The notes below the pieces were generated by a model. It made no database searches and had not been told where the DNA came from. It was given only the letters and a program-made list of their open reading frames with translations. This document shows, piece after piece, positions 1 to 11,935 of a stretch of 64,000 nt of DNA; position 1 is the stretch's first letter; each line of letters opens with the position of its first letter. The stretch is from Prosapia bicincta. Taxonomy: Eukaryota > Arthropoda > Insecta > Hemiptera > Cercopidae. The DNA is taken from assembly GCA_036971475.1 (NCBI GenBank), contig JBAIZL010000004.1, positions 72,300,393-72,364,392 on the forward strand. Reading direction: 5' to 3'. The position numbers were made by a program, and so were the translations under genes.

Positions 1-1040
1 ATCCAATTATTTTTCTGAACTTCAGGTTCCGTGTTGGCCAGTTATTTGTTTTCCACAAAGAAGTCATTAACTTTACAGTTTTATATGCCTAAGATTCTAT
101 TAAAACACATGATTCAGTTTCACACTAACTTTGTTTGACCACTTTAATTGAGTATGAATCATTTTTATCAAAATTATTGATGATTTTCTTAATTTGTATG
201 TAGTTTATCCAAATAATAAGCTTGGATGGAATAAACAGAGCTGAAGTCTCTTAAGGAATAATAAGTTTGTCAATGCTGATTTTAAATAGCTTAAATTATG
301 ATTTATTCAAATTTTAAATTGTCTACATTACACACTGATGAAGATCTCTTAGCCAACTCAAAAATATTTGGCCTCTGTAAGGTTTTTATAAGTTTAATTT
401 AATTATAATTATAAGTAAACTTATTGTGTAACTGAGTTTTTCACTTAGACTTAGACCTAGAGTTTTTCACTTCATTTACCCTGAGAATTTTCGCGTAAAT
501 GGAACAGCTTCATCAGCTTTGTAACGTGTCAGCAAGTAAGTTAAAAAGATTTCATTCAGCTACCATAATTACTTGATCAGTGAGTTTAAGATGATTACCG
601 CATGCAACTTTAATTATAACTTTGGTGAGTCATACTATAATGCAAAACAGCTAATTAATAGCTGAAAAATTGTATAATTATGTTAAAATAACTCAAAACA
701 AAAATATGTTTGTAAGACATAATTATTCCAAACAGTAAACATAAATTATTTCATAATGGTAGAAAATTAAACAAAATGTATTTTTAAAAACTATCATTGA
801 AAAAGATATATGTTATTTTTTTCATTAAGTTCATTCTAAGTAGCATATATCAAAAGTAGTCGATTTGTTGGAAGGCGGAAGAAACTTGCTGTAACTACTT
901 GTTGCCATATTCAGGAACTATTAAACAGCACATATTTAACTAAAAAACAGTTTTTTGGCAGAAACAAACAAATAGTGGTTTCAGCCACATTATATGGTCT
1001 TCAGTAAATGTTACATTTGTCAGGTGTGTATCTAACTAAT
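1..1040. other. AT-rich stretch without a recognisable gene
   Basis: No coding region can be supported here. Positions 500-600 hold a single degraded arm of the fold-back family seen intact at 3232-3735 and 20042-20174 (shared phrase GTCAGCAAGTAAG and, downstream, AAGATGATTAC). CTGATGA at 335-341 resembles a hammerhead core but lacks a following GAAA. Confidence 0.5.
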
Positions 1041-1044
1041 CATT

Positions 1045-2450
1045 TTTACATTGCACTGGCTTTTTATTTACAACTTAATACATCTTTGCACAGGCATCCA
1101 GCTTCAAGAGTAGCAGATAGCCCGATGCCCATGGTGTATTATCTTTGCCAGTCCCCCAATGCTTCTTATTCATGAGAATATCTTGCCATGTTGCCACTTC
1201 GGCTCTCAGAAAGTCCCTAATTCGTACGGGGTACATGCAGTCAAACAAAATGTGCTTTACGCTTTCATCTTCACTCTCACAAAGTGCACAGATTGGAGAA
1301 TTCTAAAGACCAAATCTAAATAAATATTCCTCCGTCATTAGATGGCCAAATCGTACTCGAGCTGCAAAAGCTGCAATCGGATGTGAAATGTCCCTGAATT
1401 TGTCCTCACTCAATAGTTCAGGCTGAAATTGAAAAAGGTAAAGACCTGTGGCCTCTTCTTTCCAAGATTCAGTCCAACATTTATAAAAGTATTTATTTGC
1501 CAAGCTTTTACAATACATGAGTGGATACTTGGCTTTAAATGTTGGGTACATATGGGATGCCGCTTTAGCTGTTTCATCGCCCCTCTCATTTCCTGGTATT
1601 CCACAATGTCCCATTGAAGAGTTATGTCCTTCCCCATGTTCTTCAGGTTGTTAGCAAATTTTCCATTTCAGCAATGTGAAAGGAATAGTCCCCTGTGGAT
1701 GAATTTAAGAGAGCCTGGAGTCAGTGAATATGCATGTTTTCTCCTCCTTTGTTTCGAAGCAACTTGCCAACGCAGCATTTAGCGCCAGAAGCTCTGTGCC
1801 ATACTAGAGTGTGAGTTTGCAAGGATGTAAAAGCAGATATCAGTAGATTCGTTAAAAAAACCTGCTCCAGATGTTCTCTTTTGTTGGCCAAGTGAGCCAT
1901 CAGTGTAAATTCTAACATGATCATTGTAGCTGGTATGTATCATTTCCAACGTTTCAGTTTTCAGAACTACTGGGGTTTTCAGAACTACTGCTTGCTCCTT
2001 CTGCTTAGCAGGTTCAAAGAAATTTTTATTCCTGACCAGGTAGTGAGCGACTCACGATAAAAAGCAGGTATATGCTCGGGGATAGAATTTGGCAACATGG
2101 CAGACAAATCATTTGTTTTGTCTTGGTTAATACCTTTTCTTGCATTGTGAAGAGGATGAGCGGGTTGGAGAGTCTTTATAGCCAGAAACTTCGACCAGAT
2201 CCATTTGTCAATATAGAGCATGATGGGTATCACACCTAATTCCACCTTCATTGCAGCAATTGGGGTGGTTTTAGTATATCCCAGGTAAAAACAAAGGACT
2301 GCCGATTGGATCGCTCTGATCTTGTTTAAATGTGTCTTTGCTGCTGAACCCCAGACTTAAGTACGGATAACCTCGAGGCACACTTTTCCACAACATAGGG
2401 CCCCCACCTGAGTTTTGTGTCCAGCACCACTCCCAACAATTTGGGGTTTG
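1045..2450 (-). pseudogene. 5'-truncated non-LTR (jockey-like) retrotransposon ORF2, RNase H end
   Basis: Minus-strand remains of the 3' part of a non-LTR retrotransposon polyprotein. In coding order from 2450 downwards: the end of the RT region (LGVVLDTKLRWGP-like), a linker containing VELGVIPIMLYIDKWIWSKF (about 2180-2250), then an RNase H domain. That domain shows the metal-binding pattern YTDGS (about 1890), an ELLALNAAL glutamate segment (about 1785), FTDS (about 1725) and GHCGIPGNERGDE (about 1600). A C-terminal Cys-rich knuckle (CALC, then H and C) lies near 1260, and a terminal stop near 1077 is followed by a short 3' UTR. At least three frameshifts or stops break the frame, so it is dead. 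The family copies itself by target-primed reverse transcription; the 5' truncation near 2450 fits that mechanism. The presence of RNase H argues for a jockey/I/LOA-type clade rather than RTE, but the exact clade is unsure. Confidence 0.85.
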
Positions 2451-3230
2451 AGTTATTTTTTTTATTTACAAGAACAAATAAATCTAGCTTTTTAATTTTT
2501 ATATTAACCTACATACAATTTACAATAACAAATTATATCAAAACCCTCTAATGTTAGAATCATTTGTCAAATACACATGATGATTTCAATTTGTATTCAG
2601 GTTGCTGATCCATGTAGTTGAAATCTGTTCCACAAGATCAATATAATAAATTATTCTAAATGCCATAAAACGACTTAAGTCTTGTTACGATCTGTTCATT
2701 TTCTTCAGATATCGTTGTGGCTACTGCTTATGAAATCTGTCTAGTTATGTTACAAGGCTTGTTATGTTTTCTTGCTGTAAAGGTTTGGTGCATAAGTTCC
2801 CAATGTAAATTTTCATTGTAATGTTGGGTTTTTGTGCGCTCTTAGCATTATAGTTTTTGTAGTCTCTTTAAAGGCATTGGAAGACTTTTTATTAGTGAAA
2901 ATGAAGAGAAACCCATAACTGTATTCAGTGTTATGAGATGTAGTGTTAAATTATGCTTGTGATTTGTTTTTAAAATTAAAATTGGCTATTTCTTCACTAT
3001 TCCTAAACAAGTAAAATGATTTTGGAATATCAGAGTCTCTAAGAAGGATGTAAATACTAAAAACAAAACTAACTCGTATAGGAATAAAAATAATCTCTTA
3101 TAATATCAATCTATAATAAACAGATCAACTCAACAGTAACAACTTTTAAGCAATGCCTATTTTGTCAACATAAAAAGTATTAAAGTTGCTTGATGTAATC
3201 AACTTGAATTCACTGATTAAACTATAAATA
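2451..3230. other. AT-rich stretch, nothing recognised
   Basis: No ORF, RNA gene or element end could be supported. The stretch lies between the truncated non-LTR element and the 3232-3735 inverted repeat. Confidence 0.4.
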
Positions 3231-3231
3231 A

Positions 3232-3735
3232 AAGGCACTTAACTAAGTAAATACGTAATGGCTTACTTGCTAACACGTTTCAAAACATTTGTTCCTTTTA
3301 CAAAGCTAACCCTCTAGTGGCAGCATTGACAAACCCAAAATCCAGCTAAGCAAAACACTTAAAAAACACAAAACACACACACACACACACACAGACATAC
3401 ACACTAATTTAAACGTTCTCCACATATTAAAACAAAGTAAAAAACTAACAACTTTAGAAAAATATGAGATATACTAACACTACGCAACACATAAAGAAAA
3501 CATATTAAATGATCACACACATTTTGAAGCCAACAGCCTTTCCCATTACATGACACACAACCAAAATACCCCACCCCTTCCAGTCATAAATCCATCCCAT
3601 TACAGCCTTTGTACCTAACACGATGCCGCCAGTAGAGGGTTAGCTTCATAAAAGGAAGTTACAATGATGATGATTGATGTTTTGAAACGCATCAGCAAGT
3701 AAGCCATTACGTATTCACTTAGTTAAGTACCTTTT
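3232..3735. mobile_element. Fold-back element, family D (about 100-bp arms)
   Basis: Left arm 3232-3335 and right arm 3615-3735 are inverted copies. Both carry an ACTTAACTAAGT end, TACGTAAT, GGCTTACTTGC and the GTTTCAAAAC segment, and both pass through CCCTCTAGTGGC (GCCAGTAGAGGG on the right). The roughly 280-bp middle is A/C-rich and includes a (CA)11 tract at 3371-3392. The inverted strand of the arm reads GAAA, CGCA or CGCG, UC, the 3' half of a hammerhead-like motif. A second copy lies at 20042-20174. No transposase is present. Confidence 0.7.
3371..3392. repeat. (CA)n microsatellite
   Basis: About eleven CA units inside the 3232-3735 fold-back element. Confidence 0.9.
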
Positions 3736-3984
3736 AACTACAGTTAAAAGTATTGTTAGAAACAAAATATTTTAAATACACCACAAATGAAATAACTTGC
3801 TGTTAGAAATGTGGATTTTTACTAAATTATCCTATATTCGTAATATACAGGTCAATTTAAAAGGCTAATAAAGTATTTTTGCAAAACTTATACAGAAACA
3901 CTCTTATTTGTAGCTTCTTATAATGAATGAATTCAAATAAGAAATATTAAAACTAATTATTACTAGGAATGTTAGTAAGTTACA

Positions 3985-5445
3985 CTTGTATACAGTGGGT
4001 GGCACTTACTATTTTGATTTATGAGGATGGCCGTTTCGAGAGACATGTCCCATTGTCAACTCAGACCGTAACTGACCTCTTAGTCATTTTAGATTAGGAT
4101 AGGGTTGGACTGGATAGGGATATTGGGTGTATATTTAAAGAGATCTGAGGGTTATAATGTCGAAAAATGTATGTGTTATAATGTAATTGGGTGTTAAGTT
4201 TGTGTGCTGTTGCTACATTTATAATTGCAACTGCTAAACAAAAATCTACAACTGATTTTTCCAAAATAATTTTACAGAACTGTATGTGCAGTAATGTATG
4301 AATGTACAGTAAGTAATACAGTAAATATTGGTCTTTTCACTAGTTGTTCAGTGTATATTGTTTTTACGCAGAGAATAATATAGTAGTTTTCAAGTTCAAA
4401 GATTGTTTATTTTTCCATATATATATCTGTATTTTCTGATACACAAACTGATTTGTGTTCCAACCTCTAAGCCAGTCTCAAAAATGACGAATTAGAGGGG
4501 TTCTACCGTATTTCTAAAATACCTCACTTCCATAGACCCTAACTTATCCTATACTATTGGAACTGAAACAAACCATTCCCTTCTCTTGACTTAACAATCA
4601 CGCATGAAGAGGAACATCATAAACCTAACAACACTAACTCCCATAATTTTCCCAACCACCCTTACCAGCATAAATTTGCTACATCATGATTTATTAACTA
4701 TTAAAAACACCTTAAGGATAACAAGAATTAAACAACATTAAACATATATCACAAACCAATGAGAATCATCACATTTATAACCAATAAATTATATTATTCC
4801 CAGAAAAACAAACTCACCAAACCTACACTAAGTCAACACACTTGACAAACCTACAAAGTAAAGTTCCTAACAGATCATCCAAAAAACACACATACTAACC
4901 AACAACTTTTATAAATACAATTACAAAATAATCTACTCAAAACAACATATATTTGAAAGACAACATTACAAAGACATATAACTCCTTTGGTGTATACAAA
5001 CTAACACACAGTTCATGCTCCAGTTTTAATAAAGGACAAACAAGACCTCTTCTCACATTACCAAGAACACATAAAATCACACTCAATCAAACTTTGCTAA
5101 AAGTCTCATATCTAAAAACAAAAACCATACAATTATATCATTAAACCTAGAAATTCTGTACAATAAATTAAAGTATCAGGCATTACACAATAGAACAGTA
5201 CATAATATACAACATTTAAAATTACAACAGACTTACAACACTCCCAGAACTTTATAATTCAAAGATAGACATCAACACTATAAAACCTAACCCCATCAAC
5301 ACCACCAAAATCACCTAATAAAGTTATCCTACAACCAACACCACCTTATCCTTAAATAACCAAAAGGTTGATTACGGGAAATAATCGTAACACCTGCCGA
5401 AACAGTTGTTCTCATTTAGATAAAAATAAGTGCTACCATAGGCAA
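3985..5445 (+). mobile_element. Penelope-like remnant flanked by inverted family-G half-arms
   Basis: The left edge (about 3985-4075) carries one arm of the family-G palindrome (GAGGATGGCCGTTTCGAGAG, GTCAACTCAGACCGTAACTG). The right edge (about 5390-5445) carries the opposite arm (CCGAAACAGTTG, AAGTGCTACCATAGGCAAG). The inside is strand-biased: about 4560-5350 is nearly G-free on the plus strand. It contains a decayed GIY-YIG endonuclease (separate entry). This layout, endonuclease text between inverted terminal units, repeats at 17815-19380. The boundaries are approximate and the copy is heavily degraded. Confidence 0.5.
4953..5144 (+). pseudogene. Decayed GIY-YIG endonuclease of a Penelope-like element
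   Basis: A 63-residue open stretch reads SFGVYKLTHSSCSSFNKGQTR from about residue 11. This matches the N-terminal motif of the GIY-YIG nickase in Penelope-like elements: GIYKLTC, a CC pair, YIGQT, R. GIY has become GVY, the first Cys is lost, and YIG has become NKG, so the active site is broken. Past the QTR the frame no longer follows the family (RFxxH is missing), implying frameshifts. The enzyme normally cuts the target for primed reverse transcription. The following sequence to about 5345 keeps the same A/C-rich composition and is probably the rest of the C-terminus. Call based on motif spacing only. Confidence 0.55.
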
Positions 5446-7300
5446 GATTTTACATATTAATATAAGTTAAAATATATTGCTTAATAATTGTGAAATATTT
5501 CATTTTGAAAATTTACAAAACAAAACAGTCTGTGAAATTCAATGCCACACATTTCCTTATTCTGAAAATAATCTTGAAGATTTGAAACAATTATATTGAA
5601 TATTGAACAATTAGAAAAGTACATCTAAATGCTAGTAAGAATATTTGTTGTCATCCAAATATATAAAAAAATATTAAAATTAAAGCGACTGCATTCAAAA
5701 TGAGTTGACTATTGAGCCTAAGATTGAGTTAACTCAAAGTGAGTTAAAATAATTTAGGAATTTCTAGACTAAGCACTTGCAGATATTTATAATTGTAAAA
5801 AAAATATTTACAAGTGTTGAGTGAAAACTAGTTAGCTCACATGAAGATGGAATCAACAATATGAATTTTTAAACATAATTTTAGCTAACTTTAAATTTTA
5901 TTTTTTTAAAAATTAGATTGATATGAATTTTATTTTATTTTGTAAAAATAAATAGAAGTTTGAAAATAAATCTAAAAAAATATATGAATAATTATTGAGA
6001 ATTAATAATTAAATGTAGTAGTTAAATGAAGTAACACCATATAAGTTTTTAAAAAAAGTATTTTAAAATAACCTTTGTTCAATGTTGAAATATCTTTTCA
6101 GGTTAGATTTAACAATTAACTTTAAATAGTAAAATTTTTCGGTAAATATTTTTATAGAAAAATATGGGATGTAGAAATAATTTATAATATAGGATAATAT
6201 AGAAATAACTTTGAGATATTACTAACTTTGAGAAATTATTTAAAAATTAATTTTAAAAAGAAAAAAAATCCTGTACTAGAACAATATTTTATATAAATAA
6301 AAATCGATGGTTTTTACTAACTTCGACTAAGAGTAAAATTTATTTTGCACTAAATAATTTTCTTAAATAATTCTACAATTAAGCTGTAATGATCATTATG
6401 CTGTGATGCCTTCAAAGAATTCATTCCTCAAGATATAGTGACTCAAAGGGTTCAATAACAGTGTAAGTTAGGTTTTTCAAATTAAAATACAGTGACCGTT
6501 TTTTTGAAATTTGGGAAGCAGTAGGTACAGGTTCTGGCTTGTGTCAGATCTGCTTGTTTCAAATTTTACCTGTGTTGGGTGTTTATAGGTAAGTGTGAGG
6601 AAAACTGCCAAGAGGATTCCGCAGGCATTGGGTCGGTATACCATCACATTAGGTAAATGGCAGTTAACTATTTCTAATGGCAGTCAAAATGAGTTAACTA
6701 TTCTTAATTCTTACATGAATTTGTTTTTAATGTATGACTCGTAACTTTTGTGTTTCATAAATATTAAAATTTAATACGAAGTGTACTTACAGTTACTAGA
6801 ATAGAATTATTCTGAATACAAACCAAGAATTGTAACAGTAGAAAATGTTTATCAACCAGTAAACATTTAAATTAATATAAGATAATTTGTAATCAAGATA
6901 TAAAAAATCTGATCAGAACTTCTAATGCCTGCTAATAGTTTTATAAAGAAATTAATTTTTAATACACTACAAAATCTACAACAATAATACATCAAGCAAA
7001 ACATAACAAATACTTACCAAAGTTAGTGGGAATAAAACTATCACACTTGAAATCACAAGTAAGAATGTGTACATGAAAAACATTTTCTTCCAAATAAACT
7101 AGAACAAATAAAATATAGTTTTATTAAAATAAAAGTATTTATTTGAAGGTAGTAATAAGGTTTTGCAGTTTAAAAAAGTACTTTGTACTAAGGTTCTTTA
7201 AAACATTTTTTTCCACTTAAGATCATGTTACAATATATTTAATCCTCGTAGTATAAATATAAAATATACTCTTAATAAAGTTTGAGGATATATTTTTAAT
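5446..7300. other. Very AT-rich stretch, no gene seen
   Basis: Only a short fragment at about 5818-5865 is recognisable: the outer border of the family-G unit (ACTAGTTAGCTCACATGAAG, then GGAATCAACAA), as at 8063, 10945, 17815 and 22550. Nothing else could be supported. Confidence 0.5.
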
Positions 7301-7445
7301 CACTTAAACAATAGTTTATGACTATCCGAACTTTAAATTTAGTAAATTTGTTAAAACTTACGCAAATTTAAAGTTCGGATAGTCATAAACTATTGCTTAA
7401 GTGATTAATAAGATTCACCGAACTTAATGGACTACAAATTCAAGG
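7301..7445 (+). repeat. Family-A palindromic unit
   Basis: An inverted repeat in which CACTTAAACAATAGTTTATG and GACTATCCGAAC return as their reverse complements about 50 bp later. It is followed by the one-sided tail AAGATTCACCGAAC, AATGGACTACAAA. Other copies lie at 9770-9890 (with a target duplication), 10626-10725 and about 18855-19155. Confidence 0.75.
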
Positions 7446-8090
7446 ATATATTTTGAATGCAGGGTCACAAAAATTTTAAAACAAATATCACAAATTTTAA
7501 AAATAGTAAGGTTGAGAGGTATTTCAAAAATACCAAATTGAACCATATCAAAGATGAACCCGAGGTTAAGATTATCATGAAATTATATGAAAAGATTAAA
7601 AATAAAATACCAAATTTAGGTAATACAGACCTCTGTTCTGCAACATCTTTGAAAATATAATATTTACTCTTATTATGATAGTCTTTGCCCACATTCTGCA
7701 ATTCAGGTTTCATTTCGCATAAAATATTGTTTTTGTGTTTATCCATTTGTTAGGAAACATATTTTCAAGTCCATGTATCAGTAATTTAATAATACTCCAG
7801 ATATTCAGTATCTACTCATATAAAATTGACACAGATTTGTTTTTTTATTGTAAAAAGTTAGTTCTTTTATTTTGCCCCACTGGTGTTAATGCGATCACTT
7901 GTAAGAAACCAGTTTGGATACAGCTTTTTAAAGTTATCCTTCAATGCTTTATTTAGATCTATATTCATTACTTGGAGCTGAGTTCTTATCCTCCCAGGAA
8001 TGATTACAATATTTGTGTTCATTTTTATAAAACTGTATTTTTTATATTTCTTGTCAATATTTGTTGATTCCATCTTCACGTGTAAACTAG
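7446..8090. other. AT-rich stretch between two palindromic units
   Basis: Overlapping open stretches occur on both strands, the longest being 7465-7746 (-) and 7457-7660 (+). None has recognisable motifs, a good start context or a homologue I can name. The stretch may be the decayed interior of an element bounded by the family-A and family-G units. Confidence 0.3.
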
Positions 8091-8095
8091 TTATT

Positions 8096-8308
8096 ACTAA
8101 ACACTTGTAAATGTTTATAAACTTGCCTATTGTAGCACTTACTTATATTTGTTGAGGACCGCCGTTTCGGGAGATGTGTTCCATTATGAACTTGTGATCA
8201 GTTACGGTCTGAGTTGACAATGGGACACATCTCCCGAAACGGCCGGCCTCAACAAATATAAGTAAGTGCTACTATAGGCAAGTTTATAAACATTTACAAG
8301 TGTTTAGT
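8096..8308. repeat. Family-G palindromic unit, near-complete 213-bp inverted repeat
   Basis: Left arm ACTAAACACTTGTAAATG, CCTATTGTAGCACTTACTTA, GAGGACCGCCGTTTCGGGAG and a right arm running back through CTCCCGAAACGGCCGGC, AAGTAAGTGCTACTATAGGC to AAGTGTTTAGT. The outer border TTGATTCCATCTTCACGTG at 8063 is shared with other copies. The right arm encodes a hammerhead-like fold (8210-8252), although the base before the cleavage position is G instead of U in this copy. Confidence 0.8.
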
Positions 8309-9757
8309 AATTTCATCTCAATTAAATGCATTAAGAACCAACACTGATTTTTATTGTCAAAGCTGCAACATCTACTCCACAAAGTTTTTAACCAATACAA
8401 TACTAAAGTTTCAGCTATCCATCTAATTTATTGTACTCTTACAACCATTCCAGTTAAGATTTTATATTTACATAACATTTTTTTTTAATATGATGTATGG
8501 TAGAAGCTTAAAATCTTAGGTAAGTACATCCTCCAAAACTGTTACTCTGCATCTTTCATTTCCTATTGATTCACAATGAGAGATTTCTCATTTTTTTCAC
8601 TTTCAGTGTTATATTAGTTGCCCTCAATGTCTAGTGGTCAGGTTGATTAGTGCTGGTTGCAGTCTTTTCTGTCCAAGTCCAGTTCCTATTCTAAGGGTAT
8701 GCCCCTCAGGGAAGGCCCACTGAGGGTCGATAAGGGTACTACAGTCTATTCAGTGTGTGGAGCCAGTCAAAAATCATCCGGTGTGGAGCGTTAGAGAAGC
8801 CGATCTCATTTAGTTGAAAGTTCACCCAAAACTGTTACATTAAAAACAGGCATTTGGTCTGTATTTTGTATCATGTTTAAGAAGTAGTTGCACTAACTTC
8901 TTAATTATATAACATGATGCTGAAAATTTACCAGTTTTTTTTATCATTTTGTAGAGGGTGAAACTAGACTTGTTTTCTGGCATCGTGCTTTTTCTTCCCA
9001 TCATACCATAACACAAAACCTAAACTTGCTTTAAAACATAATTTTTTAAGCTCACCACAAGCTTTTAAATTTTATAATATCGTGGTTATTGGCAATACCC
9101 ATCCGTCTATGTTTTTCAACTATATATTCACTACTTTTTTCTAGAGGTTGAAACTGCCCTTTCTTAAGTCCACAAAACTATTTGTATTGTAAATTGGGTC
9201 AAAAAATTTCCACTTTCAACTATAATTTCTGGATTCTCCAACTTGCACACCAACTTCAGTTACATTATACCTTTTGTCAGCAGTGCAGTTCATGAAACTG
9301 TCCAGTTCATTTACCACAATTAAATAAATTCACATCATAGCAATAAAACATACCCATGGTGCATATTTCCTTCGCAGAATCTTTGTTTTTCAACACGATC
9401 GAATACATTACAAACGGCAATATTTATAATACATATAATGAGGCAAATAATAATATGAAAGGAATAAATGTTATACGAATCCTCCATTAAAATTCCATGA
9501 GGGGGAAGTTGTTTATGGAGAAACTTACTTCTTAATAAACGTATCTTGCTTCAAGAGTACCTGATAACCTGACAGACAACATTATCTGTTATAGTGGACA
9601 TGGCTTTATACAACCAAAGAAAAACAATCTTAGCTAAAATCTTTTTCATGACTGATTAGTTTGATTTACATGTCTTAACTATGAGCTCATGGTACAGGAA
9701 TAAATAAGCATGCTATTGATAAAAATTTATGAAACAAAAAATAGCTTACTTTCTTAC
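8309..9757. other. Non-coding stretch with a possible tRNA-derived fragment
   Basis: No gene can be supported. At about 8618-8700, TGTCTAGTGGTCAGG resembles the A box of eukaryotic tRNA-Glu. About 35 bases later AAGTCCAGTTCC sits where a B box would be but matches it poorly. This could be a degraded tRNA-derived SINE or pseudo-tRNA. The rest shows nothing. Confidence 0.35.
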
Positions 9758-9902
9758 ATAAGCTAATCAATCACTTAAACAATAGTTTATCCGAACTTTT
9801 GGATAGTTCTCGAAGAGTTCGGATAGTCATATACTATTGTTTAAGTGATTAATAAGATTCACCGAACGTAATGGACTACAAAATTCAAGAATAAGCTAAT
9901 CA
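9758..9902 (+). mobile_element. Solo family-A unit with 12-bp target-site duplication
   Basis: The 121-bp unit 9770-9890 begins ATCACTTAAACAATAG, folds back on itself and ends TGGACTACAAAATTCAAG. It is bracketed by the direct repeat ATAAGCTAATCA at 9758-9769 and 9891-9902. The perfect 12-bp duplication shows that the short palindromic unit inserted as a discrete mobile unit and defines its ends. Variable-length target duplications fit retroelement termini better than a cut-and-paste MITE. Confidence 0.8.
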
Positions 9903-10364
9903 GTGCCTGAAGTAAATAACCCCTTCATTTTTCCCAACCACATAGAACATACATTAAAAAAAGGTTCTATGTACCAGTTACTATTTGAAAATTCTAAAAT
10001 ATAGCTAGAAAGTTAACAGATTATAATAGGTTTAGTTATGAAACACACAAAAATTACGTTTCTTATGTAATCTGACTGTCTAATTACACTAGTGAACTCC
10101 ATTTTCTGAGGTTATAACAAGACTAAACAGCTTGTTATCCTCTAAGCTTTTGTTCCTTCTAATCAATCTTGTCTTAACTATATATTATGTTGTCAAGAAG
10201 CTTTATATTAATTTAATCTAGTACAAGAAATACAACAAAAAAATGTTCAAGTCAATTTCTACTTAGGTCAACAAAGAAATATTTTTATTAAATAATTACA
10301 ACTAAACCCCTACTAGTAGTGTATATTATATATTTTACACAATGTTAATGTAGTTTTTTCATTT

Positions 10365-10500
10365 TTATTTTATTATTTAAAAATTTTGGTGTCTTTAGGT
10401 TGGATTTGAACTATTATATGTTTGAAATCCAGCACGTGCTGGATTTCAAACATGTCATATAGTTGGCAGTAGCGACTCCAACAGGTAGGAGCCAACTTTT
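10365..10500 (-). repeat. SINE 5' fragment with inverted duplication
   Basis: About 10375-10440 matches the reverse of the tRNA-related head of the SINE at 61815-62040 (GGATTTGAACTA, TGTTTGAAATCCAGCA). At 10421-10456 the segment is mirrored to form a perfect palindrome of about 34 bp centred on CAGCACGTGCTG. The fragment lacks the SINE body. Confidence 0.55.
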
Positions 10501-10625
10501 TATATTTATTTGTTAAAATCCTTGTTAATTGTGGATAACAGTATAAGATTTACATGTGAGTGTGTTGGACTTACAAAGGATTAGTTGCACTTCACAGCAA
10601 AGAAAAATTACTTTAAATCTACTCA

Positions 10626-10725
10626 AATTTTGTAGTCCATTACGTTCGGTTGAATCTTATTAATCACTTAAACAATAGTTTATGACTATTAGGATAGTCA
10701 TAAACTATTGTTTAAATGATTAATT
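10626..10725 (-). repeat. Family-A palindromic unit, inverted orientation
   Basis: The one-sided tail reads TTTGTAGTCCATTACGTTCG, followed by AATCACTTAAACAATAG, GTTTATGACTAT and the mirror copy ending at TTTAAATGATTAA. Orientation is opposite to the copies at 7301 and 9770. Confidence 0.75.
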
Positions 10726-10849
10726 TACATCTACCTTAAAAGTGCAGTGTAGTTTAGGTGAACCAATGTTTAGTGAGTCTAAAAGTATTATGGATATGTT
10801 GAAAGCTTCAACCACTTTCCCAACATTTAAAGAGTTACAACATTTATAA

Positions 10850-10990
10850 CAATTTTACTGTCTGAGTTAAAAATAGGATACATCTCCTGAAACAATTATA
10901 AAAGTAAATGCTGCTATTGACAAGTGCAACATATTTACAAGTATTTTTATGTAAAAACTAATAGCTCACATGAAGATGGAATCAATTAAT
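10850..10990 (+). repeat. Degraded single arm of family G
   Basis: CTGTCTGAGTTAA, ACATCTCCTGAAACAA, AAATGCTGCTATTGACAAG and the border TAGCTCACATGAAGATGGAA follow in the same order as in the intact family-G units. The left arm is missing. Confidence 0.6.
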
Positions 10991-11935
10991 ATAAAATAAT
11001 GATATTTACCAGTTATCCCAATGTCATTGATAATGCAATAAAAATAAGGTAATTATGAGCTAACCAGTCGTCATTGATTTGGCAAACAAAAATTATTCCT
11101 GAAACTGAAAAAAGTCGTTAGAAATATGGAAAAATAATAAACGTAGTGTTGATATCCCCAAATTAAAAACTGTGAAAGATCCCCTTTACAACCGACACCA
11201 AACTTAATCAAATACTAGATCTCGGTAACTAGTAGTGGTCTGGGTAGCTTTGGTTATAAAAAAAAAATAATAAAGTTTGCCAATAGAAATTTACATACTG
11301 ACAAGTACAATGAATTTCACTTTAGTATACATTTTTGCATTGCTGCATTGGAACGTTTCACTATAAGGCTTAAACTTTTGCATATTAAACTTATTTTTAA
11401 AGGTATTTAATTACATTTTGAGCCATTTTGTGAGTTACTACATCAAAACAAATAATGCCAAAACATTTAATTTGTAAAGTTTTAGCTGTGGCACCGAGGG
11501 AAGGAGGAACTGCTATTTTTCTAAATTTGTAATTTATAGAGCGCGAGCAATAGTTTTTATAATTGTTTTTGTATTCCTAATGACTTTAACATCACCCAGT
11601 ATGAACCTAAATTTTTTTATTAAAATCAAACACTCATAACAGTACACTTAATTGTTACACCGCAATAACTTAGCTCTATATTTTATTAAAAACTCCATTA
11701 ATTTTACAAAGTTTAGTGTCAATTATTATTAGCTTAAATGTTTTTTAATTTTCGGAGCAACACTTCCTGTCGTGTTTTTAAAATACAAGGAATTGATTAT
11801 GTACTTTTTGTACATGACATCTGGCTATATGATAGTTACTAAACAGTTTACCATGCTACGTGGAACATGCTCAGTTATAGGAAACATTTTAAAACAAAAA
11901 CGTTAAACACTAATGCTTATAACACAGAATTTGGT
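10991..11935. other. Non-coding stretch, nothing recognised
   Basis: No coding or repeat structure could be supported by eye. Confidence 0.4.

Noticed and set aside
335..390. Hammerhead core CTGATGA near the left edge
   Set aside because: No GAAA box or stem II follows; at most a decayed copy, so not listed as an RNA feature.
8618..8700. tRNA-Glu-like gene
   Set aside because: A box fits but the B box and stems do not; an intact tRNA cannot be drawn.
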